From an uncultured Lentisphaerota bacterium (GTDB lineage: Bacteria > Verrucomicrobiota > Kiritimatiellia > CAIQIC01): a stretch of 64,000 nucleotides of DNA. A model generated the notes under the pieces. That model ran no database searches and was not told the DNA's origin. It saw nothing but the letters and a program-made list of their open reading frames with translations. The stretch covers positions 1 to 64,000 of the forward strand of contig CAIWHP010000026.1 in the NCBI GenBank assembly GCA_903912445.1, given 5' to 3'. The position numbers were made by a program, and so were the translations under genes. Positions 49,202 through 58,075 of this stretch are shown piece after piece (positions within the stretch are counted from its first letter, which is position 1; every line of letters starts with the position of its first letter).

Positions 49202-51367
49202 ATGACTATGAATAAGGCTCGGATTGCCGCCTGCCTCTCTTTTGCCATACTATCTTCCATGTGCGAGGGCTTTGGGGGGGGCGACACCCGCATCTCCACC
49301 GGCGATCTATCCCACCTGCCAATCCAGATGAAAGAAGTTGCATCCCTCCACACCGGCACCACCATAGCGGTAGCAGTGGATGGTACGACGTTGTGCATTC
49401 TGACTACCGGCGCCTTTATTACCGCAGACCTTTCAACCCCTGAACAACCCAAGCTTATGGGTCAACTTCCACTGGTCGGCGGCCGGCAAGTTGTCATTGC
49501 CAATCACATTGCTTATGTGTCAGCGCGAGATCCCGGCAAAGGCGTCTATATTATTGACATTACCCAGCCAAAGACACCAAGGCTGTTGTGCCATTACGAT
49601 GCCGATGTCTCGGGCAATACAACCGGGATTGCCATCTCCGGGAATATCCTCGCTATTGCGGGCACGAGCCTCGGCATGGAACTTGTTGATGTCAGCAATC
49701 CGCGGCAGCCTGAGTTTCTCAGCACCACCTTTGTCGGCGAGGTACAATCGGTTGCTATACGCAATGGGTATGTCTATGCGCCCATTCACCGCGCAATGGA
49801 ACTGGTGATTGTGGATGCCCGCATTCCCCGTCAACCAAAAATTATTGCCCGCGCTCCGCTCGACGGATTTGCTGACGGTGTACGGGTGGCCGGAGACTAT
49901 TGCTACATCGCCACTGGTCATCACAGTCGCACGACATTTGGCAAACCTCAGGAAGCGGTGAGTCCCGGAGAAGCGGGCTGGGGAGAAGGACGGGGCCTCG
50001 AAATATTTGACATCTCCACCCCGGCAAGGCCGCGATTCTGCGGCCGGGTGAAATTCCCCCGCTTCTTTATTCACGGGCCTGATTGGTGGGGCGTGGAAAT
50101 CGCCGGGAAATACGGCGTCGTTGCTGATGGAATCAACGGGGTTCTGGTTGTTGATATTACAAATCCTGCGGCGCCGACAATTGTCGCTCAGAACAAATAC
50201 ACACTACCAGTGCCATGGAAGACCAGGATCACAAAAGGGGAAGACCCCTCACTTGTATCCAACACCTATGATTACACCTCCAGTATTGCGGTTATCAAAG
50301 GATATGTCATTGCAGCCAACCTCTGGGGAAACAAACGTACCGACACCGCTCCCAAAGGCGGTGTCAGTATTCTCGCTGCGCCAGAAATAGAACACGCTCC
50401 GCAACCCTGGGACACAGCACGTGTATCCGTGGGGACCCGCGCAAAGAAACCCGATGCACGCATTGTCTACCAACCGCCCTTTAACATCCGGTCTGTTGAT
50501 TTTATCGGTAATACCATGGTGGTCGGAGCAGGCAATGGTGGCATCCAACTTATTGATGCCACCACGATGAAACTTCTAAACCAATATCCCAGTGAGGACA
50601 TTGTGATGAACGTCCGGGTATCTGGAGACCTCGTGATTGCGGCCGAGGCCGGCAGCGGTTTATCAATCTACCGCAATACCGGGGCGGGCAGTCTTGCCTT
50701 GCTCGGCAGGTATCGCTCCACGTCAGGGGCGCCGGTTGTTGATGTGGCGGTTCCTCCACCGGGGAAATATGCCCTCCTTGAGTGCGGCGGCCTTGAAATA
50801 GTTGACATCTCCAGTCCTGCCCGCATTTCTTTGAAACTGCGGGATCTTGGTACGTACGCGTTTCGCATGTACGATCAGCTCGTTGATAAGCGATATGCGT
50901 TGGCTTCCCATAATAACTTCCCCTATTATCGGTACGATCTGTATGGCGGACCTGTACCGCGAAAAAATGGCAGTGCCTATGAAGGCTCGACGTGGAACAG
51001 CAGCGTGGCCATGCTGGACAATGGGCAATTGCTGATTGGAACGCATCTGAATTACCGCCTTGTTGATGATGCTGCACATCGCATAGGGAGCGAGAAAGAT
51101 AACAAGTTGCCACGAATAGCCATCCCGGGTGATTATGGGCTCGGCAATGGTCGTTGCAGATACCAGCGCTGTGACCAGAATGTGTACATCGTGGACGACA
51201 TAAAGAAGAAAGTGTTTATTGCGAGCATTGCCAATCCTCAAGCCCCCCGAATGCTCGATTCATTTGACGTTGAAGGAAGACCCGGGCGCATTCAAGTTCA
51301 CAACGGGCAGGTGTATATTCCCTTGGGATATGCGGGGGTGTTTCGCATGCCGGTACCGAAGCTGTAA
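49202..51367 (+). CDS. LVIVD-repeat beta-propeller, exported
   Basis: The 721-residue protein has a weak N-terminal signal (about 1-22). Repeated blade motifs follow, such as GVYIIDITQPKTP, GMELVDVSNPRQP, GLEIFDISTPARP, GVLVVDITNPAAP and GLEIVDISSPARI, matching LVIVD repeats of extracellular propellers. About eight to twelve blades are visible. It likely binds glycan or protein at the surface; no catalytic motif is seen. It starts 3 nt after the previous stop. Codon third positions are visibly less G+C rich than in the enzymes around it, suggesting later acquisition. Confidence 0.8.
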   Translation: MTMNKARIAACLSFAILSSMCEGFGGGDTRISTGDLSHLPIQMKEVASLHTGTTIAVAVDGTTLCILTTGAFITADLSTPEQPKLMGQLPLVGGRQVVIANHIAYVSARDPGKGVYIIDITQPKTPRLLCHYDADVSGNTTGIAISGNILAIAGTSLGMELVDVSNPRQPEFLSTTFVGEVQSVAIRNGYVYAPIHRAMELVIVDARIPRQPKIIARAPLDGFADGVRVAGDYCYIATGHHSRTTFGKPQEAVSPGEAGWGEGRGLEIFDISTPARPRFCGRVKFPRFFIHGPDWWGVEIAGKYGVVADGINGVLVVDITNPAAPTIVAQNKYTLPVPWKTRITKGEDPSLVSNTYDYTSSIAVIKGYVIAANLWGNKRTDTAPKGGVSILAAPEIEHAPQPWDTARVSVGTRAKKPDARIVYQPPFNIRSVDFIGNTMVVGAGNGGIQLIDATTMKLLNQYPSEDIVMNVRVSGDLVIAAEAGSGLSIYRNTGAGSLALLGRYRSTSGAPVVDVAVPPPGKYALLECGGLEIVDISSPARISLKLRDLGTYAFRMYDQLVDKRYALASHNNFPYYRYDLYGGPVPRKNGSAYEGSTWNSSVAMLDNGQLLIGTHLNYRLVDDAAHRIGSEKDNKLPRIAIPGDYGLGNGRCRYQRCDQNVYIVDDIKKKVFIASIANPQAPRMLDSFDVEGRPGRIQVHNGQVYIPLGYAGVFRMPVPKL

Positions 51368-51392
51368 GAGGGCTTGTTACAAAGTGATAACC

Positions 51393-54300
51393 ATGAAAGC
51401 ACACCACCTCCGCCGCCTCACCTTGGCCCCGCGATGGCTTGCGCTCTCGGCCTGCGTTATCGCCGCGCCGCTCTGCGCTTGTTGGTCTTCTGCGGCCGTA
51501 GCGGGAACCGCCCCAAGCAATCTAATCGTTTACGGCCCGGTGCCCGGTCTCCCGCCTTCCAATCACCACGCGGCACTGGTGCACTCAGTTGCGGCTGCGG
51601 AGAAGGCGTCGCCGGAATTCCATGCTTCGGTGGCTGGCGCGGTGGAGCAGGCCCACGCGAAGCTCTGGAGCGGACACGTGGATCGGAACGGCATCATCCT
51701 CGACTATATCGGTGAGATTCCCGCGCCCGAGGACTGCACCTTGGGCAAACCGAACGCGATCGGCTGGCGCAGTCCGCTCGCAAACGGCGCTATGTTCACG
51801 GGCTTGTATCTGCCCGCGGCCTGCGAGCGCGCACGTCGCAGCGGCGCTGCCGCGGACAAGGACAAGGCCCGTCGGCTGGCAGCGGGGCTTCTGAAGTGCG
51901 CCTCGGTCTCCGATGTGCCCGGCTTCATCGCACGCGGCATCGGCACGGATGGCAAGTGCCATTATCCCGCCGGTTCCGACGACCAGACCCATCCGTGGTT
52001 CGAGGGGCTCCATGCCTATCTCCAGAGCGGCCTGCCCTCCACTGCCGAACGCGCGCAAATCGTGGACAAGATGAAGCAGGTTGCGGACGCCTTGGAGAGC
52101 GCCGGTTGGAAGTGCCCCTGCGACGGCGCCTTCAAAGGTCAATCCCGCGGCGCGTTCAAGGGCCATCTTTTCCGCGATGCTGTCCGCTATCTCCATATGC
52201 TCTCCGTCATGGCGGATGTGACGCGGGACAACGTCTGGCTCGAACGCTATCGGAAAGCCGCCGCCGAGCGTCCCGCGAAGAGCGACAAGACGCGCGCCGA
52301 AATCTGCGCCGCCGGCTACGGCTTGGACCGCGAGGCGATCAAGGGGATTGATGAACATAGTCTGTGGATCTATGTCGGGTCACAGGCTGCACTTGCGAAC
52401 CTCGCCGCGCAGGAAACCGCCGCAACCCTGCGTGCGCTCTATCGCGCGGGTCTCGCCATCAATGCCGCGAACGTCCGCGCGGCCCTCGATACATGCAAGG
52501 AGTTCAACAACGCCGACACGCAGATTTTCGGTCATGCCAACTGGCGCGCTGTCTATACCAACTGGTTCGTCCAGCGCACGCAGGCCGACGCCGAGAAGCT
52601 CGCCGAGTGCGAGGACAAGGCGAAAGGCGGGAAGCGCAAAGCCCGCGAAGCCCGCTCTATGCGCAATCCGCTGGCGGCCGCGGCGATCGCCGCCCTCGCC
52701 GGCGACGGCACGGGCCGCGACGCCATCGAGCGCGCGCTGCGCCACTACGATTACACAAAGCTCCACATGTCGGAGTTCTTCTTCGCCGAGTGCGCCTATT
52801 ACGCGCTGCCGGCGCCGCCAGCATGGGTGGCCACCGCGAGCGCGGAGTGGAAGGCTGTCCCGGAGGCCCCTGCCGGAGTCGTGGCGGGCAGCGCCCTGGA
52901 TTTCAGTCGGCTGGTAGCGGAAGGCCCTGCGGGTAAATATGGGCGGGTCATCGCCCGCACGGAGGGTGGCTTCGCGTTTGAACAGCGTCCACAGCAACGT
53001 GTTTATTTTTTGGGCTGTTCCATATCGCCGGGCAGTGAACTCAAGGACAAGTCCAAGGAGGAGTTGGAGGCCTATGCCGAGAACATCCGCCGCCAAGGCT
53101 ATAACATTGTGCGTCCTCACTTCCTCGATGGAGCGCTCACGGATGGCGCCAAGGAGGACCTGGAGTTCAATATCGAGTTTCTGGACCGCTTCGACTATTT
53201 CGTGTCTTGCCTGAAGCGCCGGGGCATCTACCTTTACCTCGACGCGATGACCTCTTGGAAGGGTTACACGAAGGTGAAAACCTGGTCCAAGGAGGGGACG
53301 GCCCTCCAATTCAAGCAGCGCATCTATGTCGAAGAAGCGGTGCGCGCCCATTGGGAACAAGGGGTGCGCAAGCTGCTCACCCACCTCAATCCGTATACCC
53401 GGACCCGCCTCGTGGAGGATCCGATGGTCGCCGTGGTGCTGTTCTTCAACGAGCAAAATCTCAACCTGTTTGGCAGCGTACCGCAGTTGCTGGAGCAGCC
53501 TTGGCGCGAATTTCTGGCGAAGAAATACGGCACCATCGAGGCGCTGCGGAAAGCCTGGGTCAGTGACAAAGGTCGCCCACTGCTCGCCACGTCCGTCACG
53601 CTGAAAAACGTCCCCTTGTTCACGCCCTCGACGTTCTGGGAGCACAACCAGCGCGGGATTGATTACGGGCTCTTCATCACCGGCCTCGAGACGGACCTGA
53701 CGCGCTGGTACCTGGCGCGCATCCGGGCCATGGGCTATCAGGGGCTGGTGACCCACTGCGACTGGCTGCAGCATTTTCGAAATGCCGTGCCGCGCAATGA
53801 GGTGGATGTGATCTCCATGCACGGCTACCACGCGCATCCCAGCGATTTCGACAACCGGGGCTCCACCATTTCACAAGCCAGCAGTCTCGCGGATGAACTC
53901 AACTGGTGGCGCGGCATCGCCGGCACCCGGTTTCTTGACCGGCCCTTCGCCCTCACCGAGTACGGTCACGTTTACTGGAACCGCTATCGCTACGAGGAAG
54001 GCCTCGCCGTGGGCGGCTACAGCGCGTTTCAGGATCATGACCTGCTCATGGCGCATGCTTCGCCCGTACGCTCCAAGCCGAACCCGGGCGTCATGCGGCC
54101 TTTCGGCGTTGGACAGGATCCCGTGGCCCGCGCATCCCAGGTGATCTCCGGCCTGCTTTTCATGCGCCACGATGTGTCGCCCGCCGCCCACACCGTGCAG
54201 TTGGAAATCCGCCCGGAAGAATTGTTCACCACGAACAACATCTCCGGCGCTCTGCCGCGGGATCAAAGCCGCATCCAGTTGGTGACGCGGTTTGGCATCA

Positions 54301-55013
54301 CGTACACCGGTAGCAAGCCGCCCGCGGGTGTTCCCGCCGTCACAAACGATGTGAAGCTGCGCGTATCCGGCGCGGCCAAGGTCGTGAGCACCGACTGGGT
54401 GGCCAGCGTGCTGGATGGTCCGGACACCAAGTTCAGCGCCGCTTTGTTCTTTGCGGGGCTGAAGGAAAAGAAGTTGTTGCCCGCCGCCAACCGCACCGAT
54501 GTGGCCAAGGGTTGGTTCGAAACCGAAAACGGCCAACTGTTCCTCGATGCGGGAAGCCGCCGCCTTGAACTGCGTACCCCGCGGTCCGAAGGCGTCTGTG
54601 ACGCGCGCTTCGCAGGCCCGCATCAACTCGGCTCGCTCACCGTACTTTCCTCATCCAAGCCAGCACAGGTGGCGGCGCTCTCGCTGGATGACCGGCCACT
54701 CAAGGAAAGCCGCCGCATCCTGCTCGTCTATGCCACGGACGCCCTCAACAGCGGCGCCACCTTTGCACAGGAGGATCGCGTCCTCTTGCGCGAAAAAGGT
54801 AACCTGCCGGTCCTCATGCAATGCGGCATCCTCTCCGTGGCGCTGAAGAACCGGCACGCGGCGGCCTTGTCCGTCTGGTCGCTGGGCTTGGACGGCACGC
54901 GACGTGACCAGATCACCACGGTGAAGGTTTCCGGGGATGAGCTGACGTTGACCCTTGATACGGCAGCGCTCGCCGCCGGTCCCACACCCTTCTTCGAGAT
55001 CGCGGAAAAATGA
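51393..55013 (+). CDS. Fusion of the helical family (copy 3) with a clan-A glycosidase
   Basis: The 1206-residue protein starts at MKAHHLRRLTLAPRW, just after the LVIVD gene. Residues about 80-480 form a third copy of the family at 45095, with nucleotide-level identity in places. Residues about 490-1206 are a GH5/beta-galactosidase-like barrel: VYFLGCSISPGSELKDKS, GYNIVRPHFLDGAL, VVLFFNEQN (Glu687, likely acid/base), ISMHGYHAHPSD and FALTEYGHVYW (Glu856, likely nucleophile), with C-terminal beta domains. The fusion implies the helical domain acts on the same glycan as the glycosidase. A signal peptide is plausible in the first 35 residues. Confidence 0.8.
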   Translation: MKAHHLRRLTLAPRWLALSACVIAAPLCACWSSAAVAGTAPSNLIVYGPVPGLPPSNHHAALVHSVAAAEKASPEFHASVAGAVEQAHAKLWSGHVDRNGIILDYIGEIPAPEDCTLGKPNAIGWRSPLANGAMFTGLYLPAACERARRSGAAADKDKARRLAAGLLKCASVSDVPGFIARGIGTDGKCHYPAGSDDQTHPWFEGLHAYLQSGLPSTAERAQIVDKMKQVADALESAGWKCPCDGAFKGQSRGAFKGHLFRDAVRYLHMLSVMADVTRDNVWLERYRKAAAERPAKSDKTRAEICAAGYGLDREAIKGIDEHSLWIYVGSQAALANLAAQETAATLRALYRAGLAINAANVRAALDTCKEFNNADTQIFGHANWRAVYTNWFVQRTQADAEKLAECEDKAKGGKRKAREARSMRNPLAAAAIAALAGDGTGRDAIERALRHYDYTKLHMSEFFFAECAYYALPAPPAWVATASAEWKAVPEAPAGVVAGSALDFSRLVAEGPAGKYGRVIARTEGGFAFEQRPQQRVYFLGCSISPGSELKDKSKEELEAYAENIRRQGYNIVRPHFLDGALTDGAKEDLEFNIEFLDRFDYFVSCLKRRGIYLYLDAMTSWKGYTKVKTWSKEGTALQFKQRIYVEEAVRAHWEQGVRKLLTHLNPYTRTRLVEDPMVAVVLFFNEQNLNLFGSVPQLLEQPWREFLAKKYGTIEALRKAWVSDKGRPLLATSVTLKNVPLFTPSTFWEHNQRGIDYGLFITGLETDLTRWYLARIRAMGYQGLVTHCDWLQHFRNAVPRNEVDVISMHGYHAHPSDFDNRGSTISQASSLADELNWWRGIAGTRFLDRPFALTEYGHVYWNRYRYEEGLAVGGYSAFQDHDLLMAHASPVRSKPNPGVMRPFGVGQDPVARASQVISGLLFMRHDVSPAAHTVQLEIRPEELFTTNNISGALPRDQSRIQLVTRFGITYTGSKPPAGVPAVTNDVKLRVSGAAKVVSTDWVASVLDGPDTKFSAALFFAGLKEKKLLPAANRTDVAKGWFETENGQLFLDAGSRRLELRTPRSEGVCDARFAGPHQLGSLTVLSSSKPAQVAALSLDDRPLKESRRILLVYATDALNSGATFAQEDRVLLREKGNLPVLMQCGILSVALKNRHAAALSVWSLGLDGTRRDQITTVKVSGDELTLTLDTAALAAGPTPFFEIAEK

Positions 55014-55040
55014 ACATACCCGGCATCAAATTGGCGCTCG

Positions 55041-55155
55041 TTTCTTCCAAGGATTGGAAAATGAATCCACCGGTTTTTCCAGACATTGGAAAAGCTCACG
55101 GAATTTTTCCCAAGCCTTGGAAAATCGGCTGCGCTTTTTCCCAAACCTTGGAAAA
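55041..55155. repeat. Phased palindrome array E (4 copies)
   Basis: Four members: TTTCTTCCAAGGATTGGAAA (centre 55052), TTTTTCCAGACATTGGAAAA (55084), TTTTCCCAAGCCTTGGAAAA (55115) and TTTTCCCAAACCTTGGAAAA (55146). Spacings are 32, 31 and 31 bp. The array fills the gap between the fusion gene and the ExuT-like transporter, ending 19 nt before its ATG. Confidence 0.8.
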
Positions 55156-55173
55156 CAGGAAACACCAACTCTT

Positions 55174-56472
55174 ATGAACCTTGCGCCGCGTCAGATGCCG
55201 CTCGCCCGGCTGCGCTGGCTGATCCTCGGCCTGCTGTTTTTCTCCACGGTCATCAACTACGTGGACCGGCAGGCGCTCTCGGTGCTGCTGCCGACGCTGC
55301 GCATTGACCTGAAACTCACCAGCGAGGCCTACGGCACCATTACGATGGTGTTCATGCTCGCCTACACGGTCGCCCAGCTCGGGGCGGGCATGCTCATCGA
55401 CAGAATCGGCATCCGGCGCAGTTTCAATGTCTTCGTCGTCGGCTGGTCGCTCTCGGCCTTGGCGCACGCTTTCGCGCGCGGCGCGTGGAGCTTGGGCATT
55501 TTCCGCGGCCTGCTGGCGCTGACCGAGGCGGGCAACTTCCCCGCCGGCGCCAAGACCGTGGCCCGCTGGTTCCCGCCGCACCGCCGCGGCATGGGCATGG
55601 CGGTTTTCGACAGCGGCGCGGCCTTGGGCGCCGTCCTGGCCCCGCCGCTCGTCGCGCTGCTGGCGTTGCAGTTTGGCTGGCAGGCCGCTTTTGCCGTGAC
55701 GGCGTTGTTGGGCTTCGTGTGGCTGGTGGCTTGGCTGAAGATCTATGACGAGCCGGAGCAGCATCCGTGGTTGTCGCCGGAAGACCGCGCGGTGGTGCTG
55801 GCGGAAGTGGGGCCCGCGCCGAAACAAAGCGGGAGCTTTTTCGCCGCCTTGCGCGGGATCATCGGTACCCGGCAGGTCTGGGGGATGTTGGTGACGCGGA
55901 TGCTCGCGACGCCGGTGTGGTGGTTTTATGTGTTTTGGCTGCCGGATTATCTGAGCAAGGCACGCGACTTTTCGCTGATGGAAATAGGTTTCTATGGCTG
56001 GATTCCCTACCTGGCGGTGGATATTGGCAAACTGGTCGGCGGCATGGGTTCCGACCGGCTGCTCGCCCGCGGGTTGGGGCCCACCTTTGCCCGCAAGAGC
56101 GTCATGGTGTGTGGCGGCCTGATGATGAGCGCCGGCCTGATGGTGGTCGGCGCGCCGACGCCCGTGACGGCGCTAGCGTGGGTGTGCGTGGCGACGTTTG
56201 GCTTCGGCATGTGGAGCGCCAACATCTACGCCTTGCACGCGGATATCTTCCCGGCACAGACCCTGGCGACGGCCGTCGGGTTGACCGGCATGGGCTCCAG
56301 CCTGGGCGGCGCGGTGTTTACCTTCGCCGCGGGCCTGCTGGTGGACAAGGCCGGTTATGGGCCGGTGCTATGGATCGTCGGCATCGTTCCCCTGCTGGCG
56401 TGCCTGACGCTGGTGTTTGGGATCGGCCGGATCGAGCGGATTCGTGAAACAGGAAACGAGCAGGAGAACTGA
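55174..56472 (+). CDS. MFS hexuronate transporter, ExuT-like
   Basis: The 432-residue protein begins MNLAPRQMPLARLRWLILGLLFFSTVINYVDRQALSVLLPTL. The NYVDRQ-LS signature is typical of the ACS/ExuT branch of MFS. Twelve membrane segments, GAGMLIDRIGIRRS and the RGLLALTEAGNFPAGAKTVARWFPP segment support it. It starts 19 nt after palindrome array E with CAGGAAAC upstream. With the DUF1961 and SDR genes behind it, it likely imports glucuronate or galacturonate released by GH115 and related enzymes. It is distinct from the transporter at 32950. Confidence 0.88.
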   Translation: MNLAPRQMPLARLRWLILGLLFFSTVINYVDRQALSVLLPTLRIDLKLTSEAYGTITMVFMLAYTVAQLGAGMLIDRIGIRRSFNVFVVGWSLSALAHAFARGAWSLGIFRGLLALTEAGNFPAGAKTVARWFPPHRRGMGMAVFDSGAALGAVLAPPLVALLALQFGWQAAFAVTALLGFVWLVAWLKIYDEPEQHPWLSPEDRAVVLAEVGPAPKQSGSFFAALRGIIGTRQVWGMLVTRMLATPVWWFYVFWLPDYLSKARDFSLMEIGFYGWIPYLAVDIGKLVGGMGSDRLLARGLGPTFARKSVMVCGGLMMSAGLMVVGAPTPVTALAWVCVATFGFGMWSANIYALHADIFPAQTLATAVGLTGMGSSLGGAVFTFAAGLLVDKAGYGPVLWIVGIVPLLACLTLVFGIGRIERIRETGNEQEN

Positions 56473-56476
56473 ACGA

Positions 56477-58075
56477 ATGCAACCTGTTGAATTGATCACC
56501 CGGCGTCAGTTCGTCAAAACCTCCACCGCGGCCGTCACGGCCTTTTCCGCCTTCGCCACCGCCGGGGCACAAGGAGTCAGTCCTGCGAAACCGAAGTATC
56601 GTTACCTCGCCGATGCTTCCGTGTTGTCGGCGGGCGAAGTCGTCAACGGCCCTGCGCGCGTCCTCGATCTTAAAGGTCGCAGGGGCATCAATCCGACGAG
56701 CATTCACACCGTCATCAAGCTGGCGGGCGGCCACACCCTCCATGAGCCCAAGGGCACGTTGGTGCTCTGGTTCTTTGCGCTGGAGGATCTGGCCGCCAGC
56801 TTCCTCGCAGACCACATGGCGATAGACAACAAGCATTTTGCGAGCTACCCGTTCTTGAGCGATCATGAAAAACCGCGCGATGTCGCCGAGGCGAACTTCA
56901 GCTTCGAGTGGAACCGCTTCAATGAGTTTCGCGCGAAGTTCTTCAAGGGGACGGTCTATCCGCGGCTGGGCTTCGATCCGCCGCAGAAGGCATGGGTACA
57001 GGCGGTGCCGTTCAACTACTTCCAGAAGTTCCGCTGGTACCAGCTCGCGGTCACGTGGGACGATGCGGCGAAAAGCGCGGAACTGTTCGTCAACGGCATC
57101 CTCATCGGCACGAGCGACCGGTTCAACAAGGACTTCCACCGCGACCGCTGCGGCGACGTGCTCTATGCCGGCTGCCCCGCGCTCTGCCACGGCGAGATCG
57201 AGTGCTTCGCGGGCGTGCTCGGCGGCGCGGAACTCTACAAGCTGTATCGCGCGGGCGCCCCCGACTTCGACCAAGCCATCGAGGACGAACTCAAGCACCG
57301 CTTCGCGGGGGCCGCGCTGGAAAACTTCACCTTCCAGCCCGGCGCGAACTGGACGAAGCAGTTCGACCTCGATTTCAAGACGCCTGTCGAGCAGATCAAG
57401 GAATTCTATGTTCAAGGGTATCGCGAAGCCATCAAGCCGGCTGGCCACCCCGAGGGCTTGCTGATCGAGACGCCGGATATTCCCTATGGCTGGAATGCCT
57501 ATCCGAAGCAGGTCTACATCTGGAGCAACCGGACCTTCGAAGGGAACATCTATGTGGAGTTCGAGTGGAAGGCGCTCAAGCCGAACGGTCTCGCGCTGCT
57601 GATGATCCACGCCTCCGGCATGTCGCGCGAGGACTTCATGGCCGACTATCCGAAGAAGACCTCGGGCATCATGCAGACCGTGCACGGCGAGAACGTGCGC
57701 AACTACCACTGGGAATTCTACCGCGAGATGAACGACGTGCGGAACGATGTCGGGACGGCCTTCAGCCGCAAGAATCCGTTTGCCTATCGCATCGGCTTCG
57801 GCAGTTCGCCGGCGCCGTTCGCCAACAATCAGTGGCACAAGGCGCAGCTCGTGCAGCACGAGGGCAAGCTCCGCGGCGCGATCGATGGCAAGATTCTGCT
57901 GGAGATTGACGACAGCTCGCGGACCAACACCGGCTGCATCCTCAACTACGGCCACATCGCCCTGCGCTGCATGGTCCACACGGCCATGGTGTTCCGCAAT
58001 CTGAAGGTCTACACAGAAAAGTTGCCGTTTACGGAGCTTCAAGCCAGGCAAGCTGAAAGGACAAATGCGAAATGA
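56477..58075 (+). CDS. Tat-exported LamG-like plus DUF1961 (YesU-like) protein
   Basis: The 532-residue protein starts at MQPVELITRRQFVKTSTAAVTAF, a Tat signal, behind AGGAG. Residues about 60-290 look like a concanavalin/LamG domain (RWYQLAVTWDDAAKSAELFVNGILIG). Residues about 320-520 match DUF1961, seen in YesU of the rhamnogalacturonan locus of Bacillus (NIYVEFEWKALKPNGLALLMIHA, NYHWEFYREMND, WHKAQLVQHEGKLRGAIDGK). It probably binds or cleaves uronate-containing glycan. Stop overlaps the SDR start (ATGA). Confidence 0.78.
   Translation: MQPVELITRRQFVKTSTAAVTAFSAFATAGAQGVSPAKPKYRYLADASVLSAGEVVNGPARVLDLKGRRGINPTSIHTVIKLAGGHTLHEPKGTLVLWFFALEDLAASFLADHMAIDNKHFASYPFLSDHEKPRDVAEANFSFEWNRFNEFRAKFFKGTVYPRLGFDPPQKAWVQAVPFNYFQKFRWYQLAVTWDDAAKSAELFVNGILIGTSDRFNKDFHRDRCGDVLYAGCPALCHGEIECFAGVLGGAELYKLYRAGAPDFDQAIEDELKHRFAGAALENFTFQPGANWTKQFDLDFKTPVEQIKEFYVQGYREAIKPAGHPEGLLIETPDIPYGWNAYPKQVYIWSNRTFEGNIYVEFEWKALKPNGLALLMIHASGMSREDFMADYPKKTSGIMQTVHGENVRNYHWEFYREMNDVRNDVGTAFSRKNPFAYRIGFGSSPAPFANNQWHKAQLVQHEGKLRGAIDGKILLEIDDSSRTNTGCILNYGHIALRCMVHTAMVFRNLKVYTEKLPFTELQARQAERTNAK

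Noticed and set aside
55041-55155. Possible CRISPR array
   Set aside because: Repeats about 31 bp apart invite this reading, but only a 19-nt palindrome core recurs, copies vary at several positions, there are at most four per array, and no cas genes are near.
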